Made by a program: the position numbers and the translations under genes. A stretch of 19,647 nt of DNA from Burkholderiales bacterium UBA2459 (GTDB lineage: Bacteria; Pseudomonadota; Gammaproteobacteria; Burkholderiales; Burkholderiaceae_E), in the NCBI GenBank assembly GCA_002342365.1, contig DDPV01000024.1, forward strand, positions 1 through 19,647. The letters run 5' to 3'. Positions 6,796-15,013 of this stretch are shown here, in pieces. The notes below the pieces were generated by a model. That model made no database searches. It was not told the DNA's origin and saw only the letters and a list, made by a program, of their open reading frames with translations. The first letter of the stretch is position 1. Each line of letters opens with the position of its first letter.

Positions 6796-8220
6796 TCAGT
6801 TAAACCGAATGTAATCAAAATGAGCAGGTTGCCGGTTGATGCCTGTCAGCGGAGGCGCAATCCAGTTGGCAAATTGCCCAGGCTCGACACAGCGCCCCAT
6901 CAGACTCGCCACAAAGGCTCGATCGCTGGCAGAGGGGAGCCATTGATCGACCTGAGCCTCCCAGTCGGAGGCGCTAATCACGCGCCCGTCCGGAGAAACT
7001 TTCACACCTGAGAGCGAACCAATATTGCGATGAAAGGCCTTGTGGGGAACCTGCAGCCTGAAGGGAATGGCTGCCTTTTCGATCAGCTTGTTCCAACGTC
7101 CCACGCCGCCAATCGAGTCCTTGATGTAGTCATCGCGGAGCACTTCGTTGAGGGCGTTGAGCATGGGAACCTCTTTTTCAACCAACTGATCCTGCCGGAT
7201 CTCCAGCACCTTGTAACGATCTTGCTTCAGACGATGATCATCGCCGCGTTTGCTTTCTTCAAAGCGGCCCTTCAGTCCGGTGCTGTAAAAGCTCGCAGCA
7301 TTGGATGATTCATCGGCACCGAACAAATCGATCGTCACCGAGAAGTGGAAATTCAGATACCGCTGGATGGTCGGCAGATCGATGACGCCAGCGGCACGAA
7401 TCTTTGCCACATCGTCGGTTTTAAGCTCGTTCATGACCTGACAGGTTCGGCTGATCACCCGGCCCACGCCGGACTCGCCGACAAACATATGGTGAGCCTC
7501 TTCGGTCAGCATGAATTTTGTCGTGCGGGCGAGCGGATCAAAGGCGCTTTCGGCAAGCGCACAAAGCTGGAACTTGCCGTCACGGTCGGTGAAATAGGTG
7601 AACATGAAAAACGCTAGCCAGTCCGGCGTTTGCTCGTTGAATGCCTGAAGGATCCGCGGATTATCGGTCTGCCCCGAGCGTCGCTCCAAAAGCGCCTCGC
7701 CCTCATCGCGTCCGTCTCGACCGAAGTACTTGTGCAGCAAATACACCATAGCCCAGAGGTGGCGGCCCTCTTCGACGTTGACCTGAAACAGATTTCTCAA
7801 GTCGTACTGGCTTGGCGCCGTGAGACCCAGGTGACGCTGTTGCTCAACCGAGGCTGGTTCTGTGTCGCCCTGCGTGACGATGATTCGGCGAAGATTGGCG
7901 CGGTACTCGCCTGGAACCTCCTGCCAGACATCCTCACCCATGTGATCGCCAAAATGAATCTTGCGGCCCTGCTCGCCGGGATTCAGAAAAATTCCCCACC
8001 GGTAGTCGGGCATTTTCACGTGACCGAACTGCGCCCAGCCCTGAGGATCGACACTGACTGCGGTACGCAGATAAACATCAACATTTTGGGAACCCTCTGG
8101 GCCCATATCGTTCCACCAACTCAAATAGTTGGGCTGCCACTGCTCAAGCGCGCGCTGCAAACCGCGGTCCTCGCTAAGATTGACGTTGTTGGGAATCGTT
8201 TCGCTGTAGTTGATCGTCAT
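6796..8220 (-). CDS. boxB: Benzoyl-CoA 2,3-epoxidase, di-iron oxygenase component BoxB
   Basis: BoxB is the class I di-iron oxygenase that converts benzoyl-CoA to its 2,3-epoxide, with electrons from BoxA. The 474-residue length matches the family (about 473). Residues at the spacing I recall for the iron ligands are present: E121, E151 and H154 (in EEGRHLWAM), D212, and E241 and H244 (in TEEAHHMF). I chose the ATG at 8218-8220 (MTINYSETIPNN) because AGGAG lies 7 nt upstream and BoxB proteins begin this way. An in-frame extension of 22 residues to 8286 would overlap boxC and adds nothing recognisable. The gene follows boxC by 31 bp and is followed by boxA after 15 bp. Confidence 0.95.
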   Translation of the reverse strand: MTINYSETIPNNVNLSEDRGLQRALEQWQPNYLSWWNDMGPEGSQNVDVYLRTAVSVDPQGWAQFGHVKMPDYRWGIFLNPGEQGRKIHFGDHMGEDVWQEVPGEYRANLRRIIVTQGDTEPASVEQQRHLGLTAPSQYDLRNLFQVNVEEGRHLWAMVYLLHKYFGRDGRDEGEALLERRSGQTDNPRILQAFNEQTPDWLAFFMFTYFTDRDGKFQLCALAESAFDPLARTTKFMLTEEAHHMFVGESGVGRVISRTCQVMNELKTDDVAKIRAAGVIDLPTIQRYLNFHFSVTIDLFGADESSNAASFYSTGLKGRFEESKRGDDHRLKQDRYKVLEIRQDQLVEKEVPMLNALNEVLRDDYIKDSIGGVGRWNKLIEKAAIPFRLQVPHKAFHRNIGSLSGVKVSPDGRVISASDWEAQVDQWLPSASDRAFVASLMGRCVEPGQFANWIAPPLTGINRQPAHFDYIRFN

Positions 8221-8251
8221 GATTTCACTCCTGTTGTCATTCCCAGCACGC

Positions 8252-9910
8252 TCAAACGCGATGCCAGTCAAAAATCGCTCTTTCACCTTTACCGTAAACC
8301 TTCAAAGCGCCCTTTTCGCCGACCGCATTGGGTCGCTGAAAAATCCAGTTCTGCCATGCCGTCAAACGGCCAAAAACCCGCGTGAGCATGTTTTCCTGAC
8401 CATTAAACCGAAGGTTGGCTTCCATGCCGGTGAGCGCATCCGGGCTCATCGCAACCCGCTCTTCGATCGCAAGGCGCAATTCGTCCTGCCAATCGATATC
8501 GTCCGGATTGCGGGTGTTGAGCCCAAGGGTATGGGCTTGATCGGCGTCGAGCCCTTTACCCATCACAGCGTAAAGCGCATCAAGCTGCGCTTGCTCGCCG
8601 TAAAAACGACGCTGCAATCGACTCTCATCGGTCGCCATCGGATAGCTGCCGAAGTTGACTTCACTGAGGGTGATCAGCGGTGCCTGGTCAGGCGCATCGG
8701 GTAAGGCCAAGTGGTAGATTCGGTCGCAGGCAAGTGCGAGTTCGAAAAAACTGCCCGCAAAGCAGCTTGATTGATCGACGATGGCAAACAAGCTGCGCGA
8801 TGTCAGATCAAGCCGACTGAAGCTGCGGCGCAACCACCCAATCGTTTCGCGGACCAGCCAATGCTGCCGATGCGCAAGCAAGCAGGCATCCATGGCCAGA
8901 ACCGAGGCGGCATTGCCGCGCGTTTGGATCAGCCAAATGCCGATGTCAAGCTCATGAGTCCGCATCTGGAGGATCGCATCATCGAGTTGCCTTGCCAGCG
9001 CCAGGGGATACCACTGGTCAGCCGCTGCTTCAATCGTCGCCAGATCGTCCGCAGGAGGCTCAAGCGGTGCGTGCACCGTAAAGCTTGCAAGGCGCCTCAC
9101 CCGATCGATGTCGACCACCACATGGTCGTAGACCAAGCGATCGGCTTCGATGCTTCGCTGCAAAGCGCCAAGCCGAATTCCTTTCGCATCAGCTGGACGA
9201 TCACTCAGTTGCGCAAGCGCAAGCGCTCTTGCCCTCACCTGCGCATCGAACTGGGCGGGCTTGGCAATCTCGTCGACCAATCGCCAGTCCTTTGCCTTTT
9301 GCCCGCGAACGCCTTCATTCGTTGTGCAAAAAATATCGGCAAGATCATGGCGAACTTTGCGCTTATCAGTCACCCGCGTGAGTCCGCCGGTGCCAGGCAA
9401 CACGCCTAACAAGGGGACCTCCGGCAGGCTGACCGCGCTGCTTCGGTCATCGATCAACACAATCTCATCGCAGGCCAGGGCCAATTCGTAGCCTCCTCCC
9501 GCGCAAGCGCCATTAACCGCTGCCAAAAATTTCAGACCGCTGTACCTGGATGCGTCTTCCAGCCCGTTTCGTGTCTCGTTGGTGAACTTGCAAAAGTTCA
9601 CCTTCCAGGCGTGGCTCGATACGCCGAGCATGAATATGTTTGCACCGGAGCAAAACACCTTGTCCTTTAGCGATGTGATGATCACCGATCGAACCTCCGG
9701 ATGCTCAAACCGGATTCGATTGATTGCATCGTGCAATTCAATGTCTACGCCCAGGTCATAACTGTTGAGCTTCAGTTTGTAGCCTGGACGAAGGTTGGCG
9801 TTCTCGTCAAAGTCAGCGGCCAAGGTTGCCACCGGTCCGTCAAAAGTCAGTTTCCAGTGGCGATACGCAGACGGATGCGTCTGATACTCAACGCGGGGGA
9901 ATTCAATCAT
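8252..9910 (-). CDS. boxC: 2,3-epoxybenzoyl-CoA dihydrolase BoxC
   Basis: BoxC hydrolyses the ring epoxide with two waters, releasing formate and 3,4-dehydroadipyl-CoA semialdehyde. The 552-residue protein has two crotonase-like halves. The first carries an oxyanion-hole segment FCSGANIF, a glycine-rich NGACAGGGYELALACDE and LPEVPLLGVLPGTGG. The second carries the degenerate repeat SSCFAGSFFELALACDR and TLSEVNFGSYPM. Length and layout match BoxC (about 556). The ATG at 9908-9910 has GGAG 6 nt upstream. It is the first gene of the box operon, with its promoter and operator in the 145 bp between it and boxR. Confidence 0.93.
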   Translation of the reverse strand: MIEFPRVEYQTHPSAYRHWKLTFDGPVATLAADFDENANLRPGYKLKLNSYDLGVDIELHDAINRIRFEHPEVRSVIITSLKDKVFCSGANIFMLGVSSHAWKVNFCKFTNETRNGLEDASRYSGLKFLAAVNGACAGGGYELALACDEIVLIDDRSSAVSLPEVPLLGVLPGTGGLTRVTDKRKVRHDLADIFCTTNEGVRGQKAKDWRLVDEIAKPAQFDAQVRARALALAQLSDRPADAKGIRLGALQRSIEADRLVYDHVVVDIDRVRRLASFTVHAPLEPPADDLATIEAAADQWYPLALARQLDDAILQMRTHELDIGIWLIQTRGNAASVLAMDACLLAHRQHWLVRETIGWLRRSFSRLDLTSRSLFAIVDQSSCFAGSFFELALACDRIYHLALPDAPDQAPLITLSEVNFGSYPMATDESRLQRRFYGEQAQLDALYAVMGKGLDADQAHTLGLNTRNPDDIDWQDELRLAIEERVAMSPDALTGMEANLRFNGQENMLTRVFGRLTAWQNWIFQRPNAVGEKGALKVYGKGERAIFDWHRV

Positions 9911-9954
9911 CGCAGGCTCCAGGCTCAGACTGTTTGATCGACAATCCGTGAATT

Positions 9955-10001
9955 TGCACTACACTGCATTAAAGCTCGTTGCATGTATGCACAATACTGC
10001 C
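9955..10001. promoter_or_regulatory. BoxR operator region upstream of boxC (TGCA cluster)
   Basis: Four TGCA sequences occur at 9955, 9965, 9980 and 9988, with a TGCC at 9998. The segment GCACAATACTGC (9989-10000) recurs exactly at 11049-11060 in the bclA/boxR intergenic region. TGCA-containing repeats are the reported operator element of the BoxR/BzdR family. The element covers the predicted -10 box of the boxC promoter, as expected for a repressor. BoxR binding is inferred. Confidence 0.6.
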
Positions 10002-10019
10002 TAAAAACGTTCCTGTCAA
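9991..10019 (-). promoter_or_regulatory. Sigma-70-type promoter of the box operon
   Basis: On the minus strand a consensus TTGACA (10014-10019) is followed after exactly 17 bp by TATTGT (9991-9996). The -10 lies inside the 12-bp element shared with the boxR promoter. The predicted leader to boxC is about 75 nt. Confidence 0.65.
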
Positions 10020-10055
10020 ACCATCGCAAGTCGTCAAATCGGCCTCAGGCCTGAA

Positions 10056-11018
10056 TCAAACCGCTTTTTGAAGCGCCTCCCGTACCAGCCTTCGCAACAG
10101 ACCGAAGGTCTCATCGAGCGCCTGCGCGCTGGTGTTGAGTTGGAAATCGGCCTTCGAATAAAACGCTGCCCGACCGGCGAGAATGCCCCGCAGATCCTCC
10201 ATCGCCTCTTTGCTGGCGGCCACAGGCCTCACATCGCCTTGTGCAAGCACACGCTTCATATGATCTTCGGGATCCGCCTGCAACCACACGGTGGTGCAGT
10301 GCGAGAGCAACAGCGAAAAGGTAGCCGGCTCTGACACCAAGCCCCCAGGCGTTTCAATCACCGCTTCGGTGTAGATCTGTATCGTCTCCTCAAGGGCTCG
10401 TCGCTCGTAACGCCGGTAGGCGTTGACCCCATAGAGGCTCTGGATCTCCGCAATGCTGCAGCCAGCAAATTTCTCGATCTCGCGGCTCAATGCAACAAAG
10501 GGAACGTCAAGATCTTCAGCGAGCATGCGCCCGAGCGTTGATTTTCCGGCGCCGCGCAAACCAATCAGCGCAACCCGCGGATCATGCCTTGCAGCAGGCT
10601 GCTGCGCAGGCTCAGGCTGGCTGAGCATGCTCCAGAGCGTAAGTCGGGCGCGACGCAAGGTAGCCTCATCCCGATGCTCAAGCATGTCGCGAAGCATCAG
10701 CCACTCGGGCGACGATGTCGTCACATCACCGATCAAGGCTGCCAACGAGCACTGTAAGGTCTGCGCCACCTGTAAGAGCACCAAAATGGAGGCGTTCCCC
10801 ACACCATATTCGAGATTCGCCCAGTGCCGCTCGGAGACGCCAGCTGCAAGCGCCGCTGATTTTCGGGTCATCGCCTTGCGGGCCCGAAGCTGCCGGACCC
10901 GTTCGCCCAAAGCAACAAGAAAGGGATTTTTCAGCGCATGAGCGTCGACCGATGCCGTAGCGAGCGTCTGCGCGGGATGATTTCCCTGCTCAGAAATAGG
11001 AACTATATTGCTTGACAT
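10056..11018 (-). CDS. boxR: BoxR, benzoyl-CoA-responsive transcriptional regulator
   Basis: BoxR/BzdR family members repress benzoate-CoA pathway genes and are released by benzoyl-CoA. The 320-residue protein has an XRE-type helix-turn-helix at about 36-97 (VRQLRARKAMTRKSAALAAG, then VSERHWANLEYG), a linker, and a shikimate-kinase-like domain from about 148 with an intact Walker A, GLRGAGKST, at 153-161. In this family that domain acts as the effector sensor and not as an enzyme of aromatic biosynthesis. The start is ATG at 11016-11018, with no strong ribosome-binding site. The start codon overlaps the -35 box of the predicted bclA promoter. Its own promoter contains the same 12-bp element as the box promoter, which predicts autorepression. 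Confidence 0.92.
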   Translation of the reverse strand: MSSNIVPISEQGNHPAQTLATASVDAHALKNPFLVALGERVRQLRARKAMTRKSAALAAGVSERHWANLEYGVGNASILVLLQVAQTLQCSLAALIGDVTTSSPEWLMLRDMLEHRDEATLRRARLTLWSMLSQPEPAQQPAARHDPRVALIGLRGAGKSTLGRMLAEDLDVPFVALSREIEKFAGCSIAEIQSLYGVNAYRRYERRALEETIQIYTEAVIETPGGLVSEPATFSLLLSHCTTVWLQADPEDHMKRVLAQGDVRPVAASKEAMEDLRGILAGRAAFYSKADFQLNTSAQALDETFGLLRRLVREALQKAV

Positions 11019-11040
11019 GAAGCCCGAATCACTTTACATT
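11012..11040 (+). promoter_or_regulatory. Sigma-70-type promoter of bclA and the transporter genes
   Basis: Plus-strand TTGACA (11012-11017) and TACATT (11035-11040) are spaced by 17 bp. The -35 overlaps the boxR start codon. Predicted transcription starts near 11047, inside the TGCA-containing operator, giving a leader of about 100 nt before bclA. Confidence 0.55.
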
Positions 11041-11043
11041 GAT

Positions 11044-11061
11044 TGCACGCACAATACTGCA
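11044..11061. promoter_or_regulatory. BoxR operator shared by bclA and boxR promoters
   Basis: TGCA at 11044-11047 and 11058-11061 flank the segment whose core GCACAATACTGC (11049-11060) is identical to the one upstream of boxC. A third TGCA lies at 11075-11078. The element covers the predicted start site of bclA and the -10 of boxR, so one bound repressor could block both directions. Binding by BoxR is inferred from the family's known TGCA preference. Confidence 0.6.
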
Positions 11062-11079
11062 TCTTCAAATCGGGTGCAA
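11051..11079 (-). promoter_or_regulatory. Promoter of boxR, overlapping the bclA transcription start
   Basis: On the minus strand TTGCAC (11074-11079) and TATTGT (11051-11056) are 17 bp apart. The 12-bp GCAGTATTGTGC occupies the same position relative to the -35 as in the box operon promoter. This promoter points leftward through the rightward bclA promoter, so polymerases at the two would compete. Confidence 0.5.
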
Positions 11080-11144
11080 GGATAAGGGCAGTTGAAGACT
11101 TCGGGCAAAACGAGAGCTTCACCCCAGGAAAAGGAGACAAGTTC

Positions 11145-12752
11145 ATGGCATCACAGCCAGCTTTGACCGACCCCCCAACGCTTTGCACGCCCTTCAATGT
11201 GGCGCAGCATTGGCTGACCGTAAACGCAGACCGCCCAGAGAAACTAGCCTTTGTCGATGACCGTGAAAGCTTGCGGTTTGCCGAACTGGACCACAGGGTT
11301 CGCACACTTGCCGCCGGCTTGAAGGCACTGGGTCTGCGGCGTGAAGAACGCGTCCTTTTGCTGATGCTTGATGGCTGCGACTGGCCGGTTTGCTTTCTCG
11401 CTGCGATGTACGCAGGCCTGGTACCGGTGGCCGTCAACACGATTTTGATGGCCGATGACTATGCTTTCATGCTTGAACATTCACGCGCTCAAGCCGCATT
11501 GGTTTCAGGCAGCTTGCTTGACAATTTGAGCACCGCGATGGCCCGCAGCAAGCATGAGATTCGTGCGCTGATTGTGTCAAAGCCCGAAACACCTTTGCAG
11601 TCCGGGCAAGTCGCGCTTGATAGCTTGATGGCAGGCCAGGAACCGGATGCCCAGTGTGCGCCGACCGGACCGGATGACCCGGCTTTTTGGCTGTATTCCT
11701 CGGGCTCAACCGGCAGTCCGAAGGGAACAGTCCATACCCATGCCAATCCCTACTGGACTGCAGAGCTCTATGGCAAGCGTGTCCTCGGGATCAAGGAGTC
11801 GGATGTATGCTTCTCGGCGGCAAAACTTTTTTTTGCTTACGGACTTGGAAACGCGCTTTCCTTTCCGCTTTCGGTCGGTGCAACCACGCTCTTGATGTCC
11901 GAACGGGCCACCGCTGAGGCCAGCTTTCGCAGGTTGCGCGGTGAAATCGGCGAACTGAAACCGACCCTTTTTTTCGGAGCCCCGACTGGCTACGCTGCGA
12001 TGCTCGCCCACCCGAAGCTACCGCAGCGCGATGATCTTGCGCTCCGCCTTGCATCGTCGGCGGGTGAGGCGCTGCCTGCGGACATTGGCGAACGATTCAA
12101 AGCCCATTTTGGTGTCGACATCATTGATGGCATCGGCTCCACCGAGATGCTTCACATCTTTCTCAGTAACACGCCCCAGCGGGTTCGCTACGGCAGCACC
12201 GGCTGGCCGGTTCCGGGTTATCAGGTTCAGCTCAGGAGCGAAACCGGCGAGCCGGTGCGAGACGGCGAAACCGGCGATCTCTTTATCAAGGGGCCGAGCG
12301 CTGCGATGATGTACTGGGGAAACCGGGTCAAGTCCCGCGAAACTTTCCAGGGCGAGTGGACAAAAAGCGGCGATAAATACCTGCGCAATCCCGATGGCAG
12401 CTACACCTACGCCGGCCGCAGCGACGACATGCTCAAGGTAAGCGGAATTTACGTGAGCCCCTTTGAAGTTGAGGCTACACTCATCGAGCATCCAGCAGTG
12501 CTAGAAACTGCAGTCATCGGTAAAGAGGACGCCGACGGCCTCACCAAGACCAAAGCCTTTGTGGTGCTCAAGCCCGGTCAGCAAGTCGATGAAGAGGCCT
12601 TGAAGCATGAATTAAAAACCATCGTCAAAGAACGACTTGCACCTTTTAAATATCCGCGATTTATCGAATTTGTCGATGAGCTTCCCAAAACCGCTACCGG
12701 AAAGATCCAGCGCTTTAAATTGCGAGCCCTTGAAAAAGAGCGCACAACTTAG
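11145..12752 (+). CDS. bclA: Benzoate-CoA ligase
   Basis: This ATP-dependent ligase activates benzoate to benzoyl-CoA, the first committed step of the box pathway and the source of the inducer. The 535-residue protein shows the acyl-adenylate family motifs in order: the phosphate loop YSSGSTGSPKGT near residue 184, the GSTEMLHIFLSN motif near 331, the AGRSDDMLKVSGIYVSP hinge motif near 428, and the catalytic-lysine motif PKTATGKIQRFKLR near 515-528. I chose ATG 11145 because AAGGAG lies 8 nt upstream and the protein then starts like known ligases. The frame is open back to 11043, but that part overlaps the operator. Selectivity for benzoate over substituted benzoates is inferred from the box context. 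The transporter genes follow in the same direction. Confidence 0.93.
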   Translation: MASQPALTDPPTLCTPFNVAQHWLTVNADRPEKLAFVDDRESLRFAELDHRVRTLAAGLKALGLRREERVLLLMLDGCDWPVCFLAAMYAGLVPVAVNTILMADDYAFMLEHSRAQAALVSGSLLDNLSTAMARSKHEIRALIVSKPETPLQSGQVALDSLMAGQEPDAQCAPTGPDDPAFWLYSSGSTGSPKGTVHTHANPYWTAELYGKRVLGIKESDVCFSAAKLFFAYGLGNALSFPLSVGATTLLMSERATAEASFRRLRGEIGELKPTLFFGAPTGYAAMLAHPKLPQRDDLALRLASSAGEALPADIGERFKAHFGVDIIDGIGSTEMLHIFLSNTPQRVRYGSTGWPVPGYQVQLRSETGEPVRDGETGDLFIKGPSAAMMYWGNRVKSRETFQGEWTKSGDKYLRNPDGSYTYAGRSDDMLKVSGIYVSPFEVEATLIEHPAVLETAVIGKEDADGLTKTKAFVVLKPGQQVDEEALKHELKTIVKERLAPFKYPRFIEFVDELPKTATGKIQRFKLRALEKERTT

Positions 12753-12818
12753 TTTCACGCCGAAGGCCCAGACCCACAGGCGATCAGGATTTCAACCAGA
12801 CCGATGGAGAACAAGGCT

Positions 12819-14096
12819 ATGAATCAAAACCAGCACAACAAGCTCTGCAATAGCTTTCCTGCGCAAGGCAGCCAAGTTGCCTCGCAAGGCAACAGTGCCG
12901 TCGCGCGTCGCAGCGATGTGCGATGTGGCGTCATCACGCGCTTGATTCTTGCTGCGGTTGCGCTTTCAACCGCAGCCGCGATGCCCTCACAGGCGCAAAC
13001 CAAAGAGGGCAAGGTCAAGGTCGGTTTGATGCTGCCCTACACCGGCACCTTTGCCGCATTGGGCACCGCGATCGAAAACGGATTCAGGCTTCACCTTGCT
13101 GAGCACGGCGGCAAGCTTGGTACGCGCGAGGTTGAATTGGTGAAGGTGGATGATGAGTCCGATCCGGCCAAGGCCACCGATAATGTCAACAAGCTGATCA
13201 AACGCGACAATGTCGATGTCATTATTGGGACGGTTCACTCGGGCGTTGCGATGGCAATGGCCAAAGCGGCGAAAGACAGCGGCACCATCCTCATCGTACC
13301 CAACGCGGGAGCAGACGCGGTCACCGGTCCCATGTGCGCCCCCAACATCTTTCGATCAAGTTTCAGTAACTGGCAGCCTGGTTATGCCATGGGCGAGGTG
13401 ATGGCAAAAAAGGGCTACAAGCGGGTTGTGACAATCACCTGGAAGTACGCAGCCGGTGATGAATCGGTCCGCGGATTCAAGGAGGCCTACGAAAAATCGG
13501 GAGGCAAGGTCATCAAGGAACTGAGCCTACCCTTCCCGAATGTTGAGTTCCAGGCCCTTTTAACCGAAATCGCTGCGAGCAAGCCTGATGCGGTGTATAC
13601 CTTTTTTGCCGGCGGGGGTGCAGTCAAGTTTGTCAAAGACTATGCCGCAGCTGGTTTGAAAAAATCCATACCGTTATACGGCGCTGGCTTTCTCACCGAT
13701 GGCACGCTTGAGGCCCAAGGGGCAGACGCCGAGGGTTTGTTCACCACCCTGCACTACGCAGACAGCCTTTCGACCGCCCGAGACCAAGTCTTCCGACTGG
13801 CCTATGCCAAGACTTTCAAGATGCAGCCCGATGTTTACGCGGTGCAAGGCTACGACGCCGCACAAATGCTCGGCGTCGGACTCGGGGCGGTTAAAGGCGA
13901 CTTGAGCCGGAAGGCCGATTTCGCAGCGGCGCTCAAGTCAGCCAGGATCGAGAGCCCCCGCGGTAGCTTCACGCTGGGCAGCAATCACAATCCGGTGCAA
14001 GATGTTTACCTTCGTCAAGTGGTCGGCAAAGAAAACAAAGTCATCAGTGTTGCCTCCAAGGCGCTGGCCGACCCAGGCCGGGGCTGCAAGATGTAA
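12819..14096 (+). CDS. ABC transporter periplasmic substrate-binding protein (branched-chain amino acid/aromatic acid type)
   Basis: This is the periplasmic receptor of the importer encoded by the next four genes. The mature part (KVKVGLMLPYTGTFAALGTA...) is a Leu/Ile/Val-type type I binding fold, with the GTVHSGVAMAMAKAAKDSG segment typical of the family. In this setting the ligand is probably benzoate or a related aromatic acid. ATG 12819 is preferred because GGAG lies 9 nt upstream; another in-frame ATG at 12804 adds five residues. The signal peptide has a hydrophobic core near ITRLILAAVALSTAAA and a cleavage site after SQA. It is preceded by an unusually long polar N-region of about 38 residues. 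An in-frame GTG just before the hydrophobic core would give an ordinary signal peptide but has no clear ribosome-binding site. It follows bclA by 66 bp, probably in the same transcript. Confidence 0.88.
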   Translation: MNQNQHNKLCNSFPAQGSQVASQGNSAVARRSDVRCGVITRLILAAVALSTAAAMPSQAQTKEGKVKVGLMLPYTGTFAALGTAIENGFRLHLAEHGGKLGTREVELVKVDDESDPAKATDNVNKLIKRDNVDVIIGTVHSGVAMAMAKAAKDSGTILIVPNAGADAVTGPMCAPNIFRSSFSNWQPGYAMGEVMAKKGYKRVVTITWKYAAGDESVRGFKEAYEKSGGKVIKELSLPFPNVEFQALLTEIAASKPDAVYTFFAGGGAVKFVKDYAAAGLKKSIPLYGAGFLTDGTLEAQGADAEGLFTTLHYADSLSTARDQVFRLAYAKTFKMQPDVYAVQGYDAAQMLGVGLGAVKGDLSRKADFAAALKSARIESPRGSFTLGSNHNPVQDVYLRQVVGKENKVISVASKALADPGRGCKM

Positions 14097-14116
14097 CGGG
14101 GCAGGCTGCCACTGAG

Positions 14117-14998
14117 ATGGATTTTTCGATTTTTCTCATCCAGTGCCTCAACGCCCTCCAATACGGACTGTTGCTGTTTTTGGTGGCTTCGGGCTTGACC
14201 CTGATTTTTGGGATCATGGGTGTGATCAATCTTGCGCACGGCAGCTTTTACATGATCGGCGCCTACATGGCATTTGGGCTTGCGCCGATCGTGCAGACTG
14301 CCTTTGGCGGTGGTTTTTTTTCAACGCTGCTTGTCGGGACCTTTCTCGCGGTGCTTTTGGGTTACCTGCTTGAATGGGCTTTTTATAGCTACCTTTATGA
14401 TCGGGAGCATTTGCAGCAGGTCTTGATGACCTACGGGCTGATTCTGGTTTTTGAGGAGTTGCGCAGCCTGATCATTGGCGATGATGTTCACGGGGTCGAT
14501 GTTCCCGCTTACCTGAGCGCTTCGATCGCCTTGGGTCAAACCATGAGCTATCCGGTGTACCGCCTCTTTATCAGCGGCCTTTGTCTCTGCCTGGCCCTTG
14601 GCATGTATATCGTCTTCACACGAACAAGGCTCGGGATGATGATTCGCGCTGGAAGCAGCAACCGTGAGATGGTGCAATCGCTTGGCATCGATATCAAGTT
14701 TTTATATCGGATTGTTTTCGCCGCTGGCGTTGCGCTTGCGGCATTGGCCGGGATGGTCGCCGCACCGGTATCGTCGGTCTACCCCAACATGGGCGGGCAG
14801 GTGTTGATCATCTGCTTTGTGGTTGTGGTGATCGGTGGCATCGGCTCGATTCGAGGCGCCTTGTTGGCGGCGCTCCTCATTGGCTTTGCGGATACCTTCG
14901 GGAAGGTTCTGATCCCGCAAGCATCCGGTGTTCTCATTTATATCATGATGGCCATGATTCTTATCTGGAAACCACAAGGGCTTTTCAAAGCCGGCTGA
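14117..14998 (+). CDS. livH: Branched-chain-type ABC transporter permease, LivH family
   Basis: This is one of the two inner-membrane permeases of the importer. The 293-residue hydrophobic protein begins MDFSIFLIQCLNALQYGLLL and carries the LivH signature GVINLAHGSFYMIGAYMAFG near residues 35-54, as well as the later VVVIGGIGSIRGALLAALLIG segment used for contact with the ATPase. Length fits the family (about 290-310). It starts 20 bp after the binding-protein stop with no strong Shine-Dalgarno sequence, and is followed by livM after 15 bp. It should form a heterodimer with LivM. Substrate assignment to an aromatic acid is from context only. Confidence 0.9.
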   Translation: MDFSIFLIQCLNALQYGLLLFLVASGLTLIFGIMGVINLAHGSFYMIGAYMAFGLAPIVQTAFGGGFFSTLLVGTFLAVLLGYLLEWAFYSYLYDREHLQQVLMTYGLILVFEELRSLIIGDDVHGVDVPAYLSASIALGQTMSYPVYRLFISGLCLCLALGMYIVFTRTRLGMMIRAGSSNREMVQSLGIDIKFLYRIVFAAGVALAALAGMVAAPVSSVYPNMGGQVLIICFVVVVIGGIGSIRGALLAALLIGFADTFGKVLIPQASGVLIYIMMAMILIWKPQGLFKAG

Positions 14999-15013
14999 AC
15001 CGGCATCCGGATC

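Noticed and set aside
8221..8286. N-terminal extension of boxB
   Set aside because: It would overlap boxC and has no family resemblance; the ATG at 8220 has AGGAG at 7 nt and the usual BoxB N-terminus.
7630..8385. 251-codon open frame on the plus strand
   Set aside because: It is antisense to boxB and the end of boxC, which are well supported; no ribosome-binding site or family resemblance was seen.
10041..10054. TCAGGCCTGA palindrome just after boxR as a terminator
   Set aside because: It is too short, with no loop and no T-tract on the minus strand; it does not resemble an intrinsic terminator.
10056..11018. Reading the shikimate-kinase domain as an AroK enzyme of chorismate synthesis
   Set aside because: It is fused to an XRE DNA-binding domain and placed between box genes and bclA, the layout of BoxR/BzdR regulators.
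11043..11144. N-terminal extension of bclA
   Set aside because: It would start inside the operator and upstream of the predicted transcription start; ATG 11145 has AAGGAG at 8 nt.
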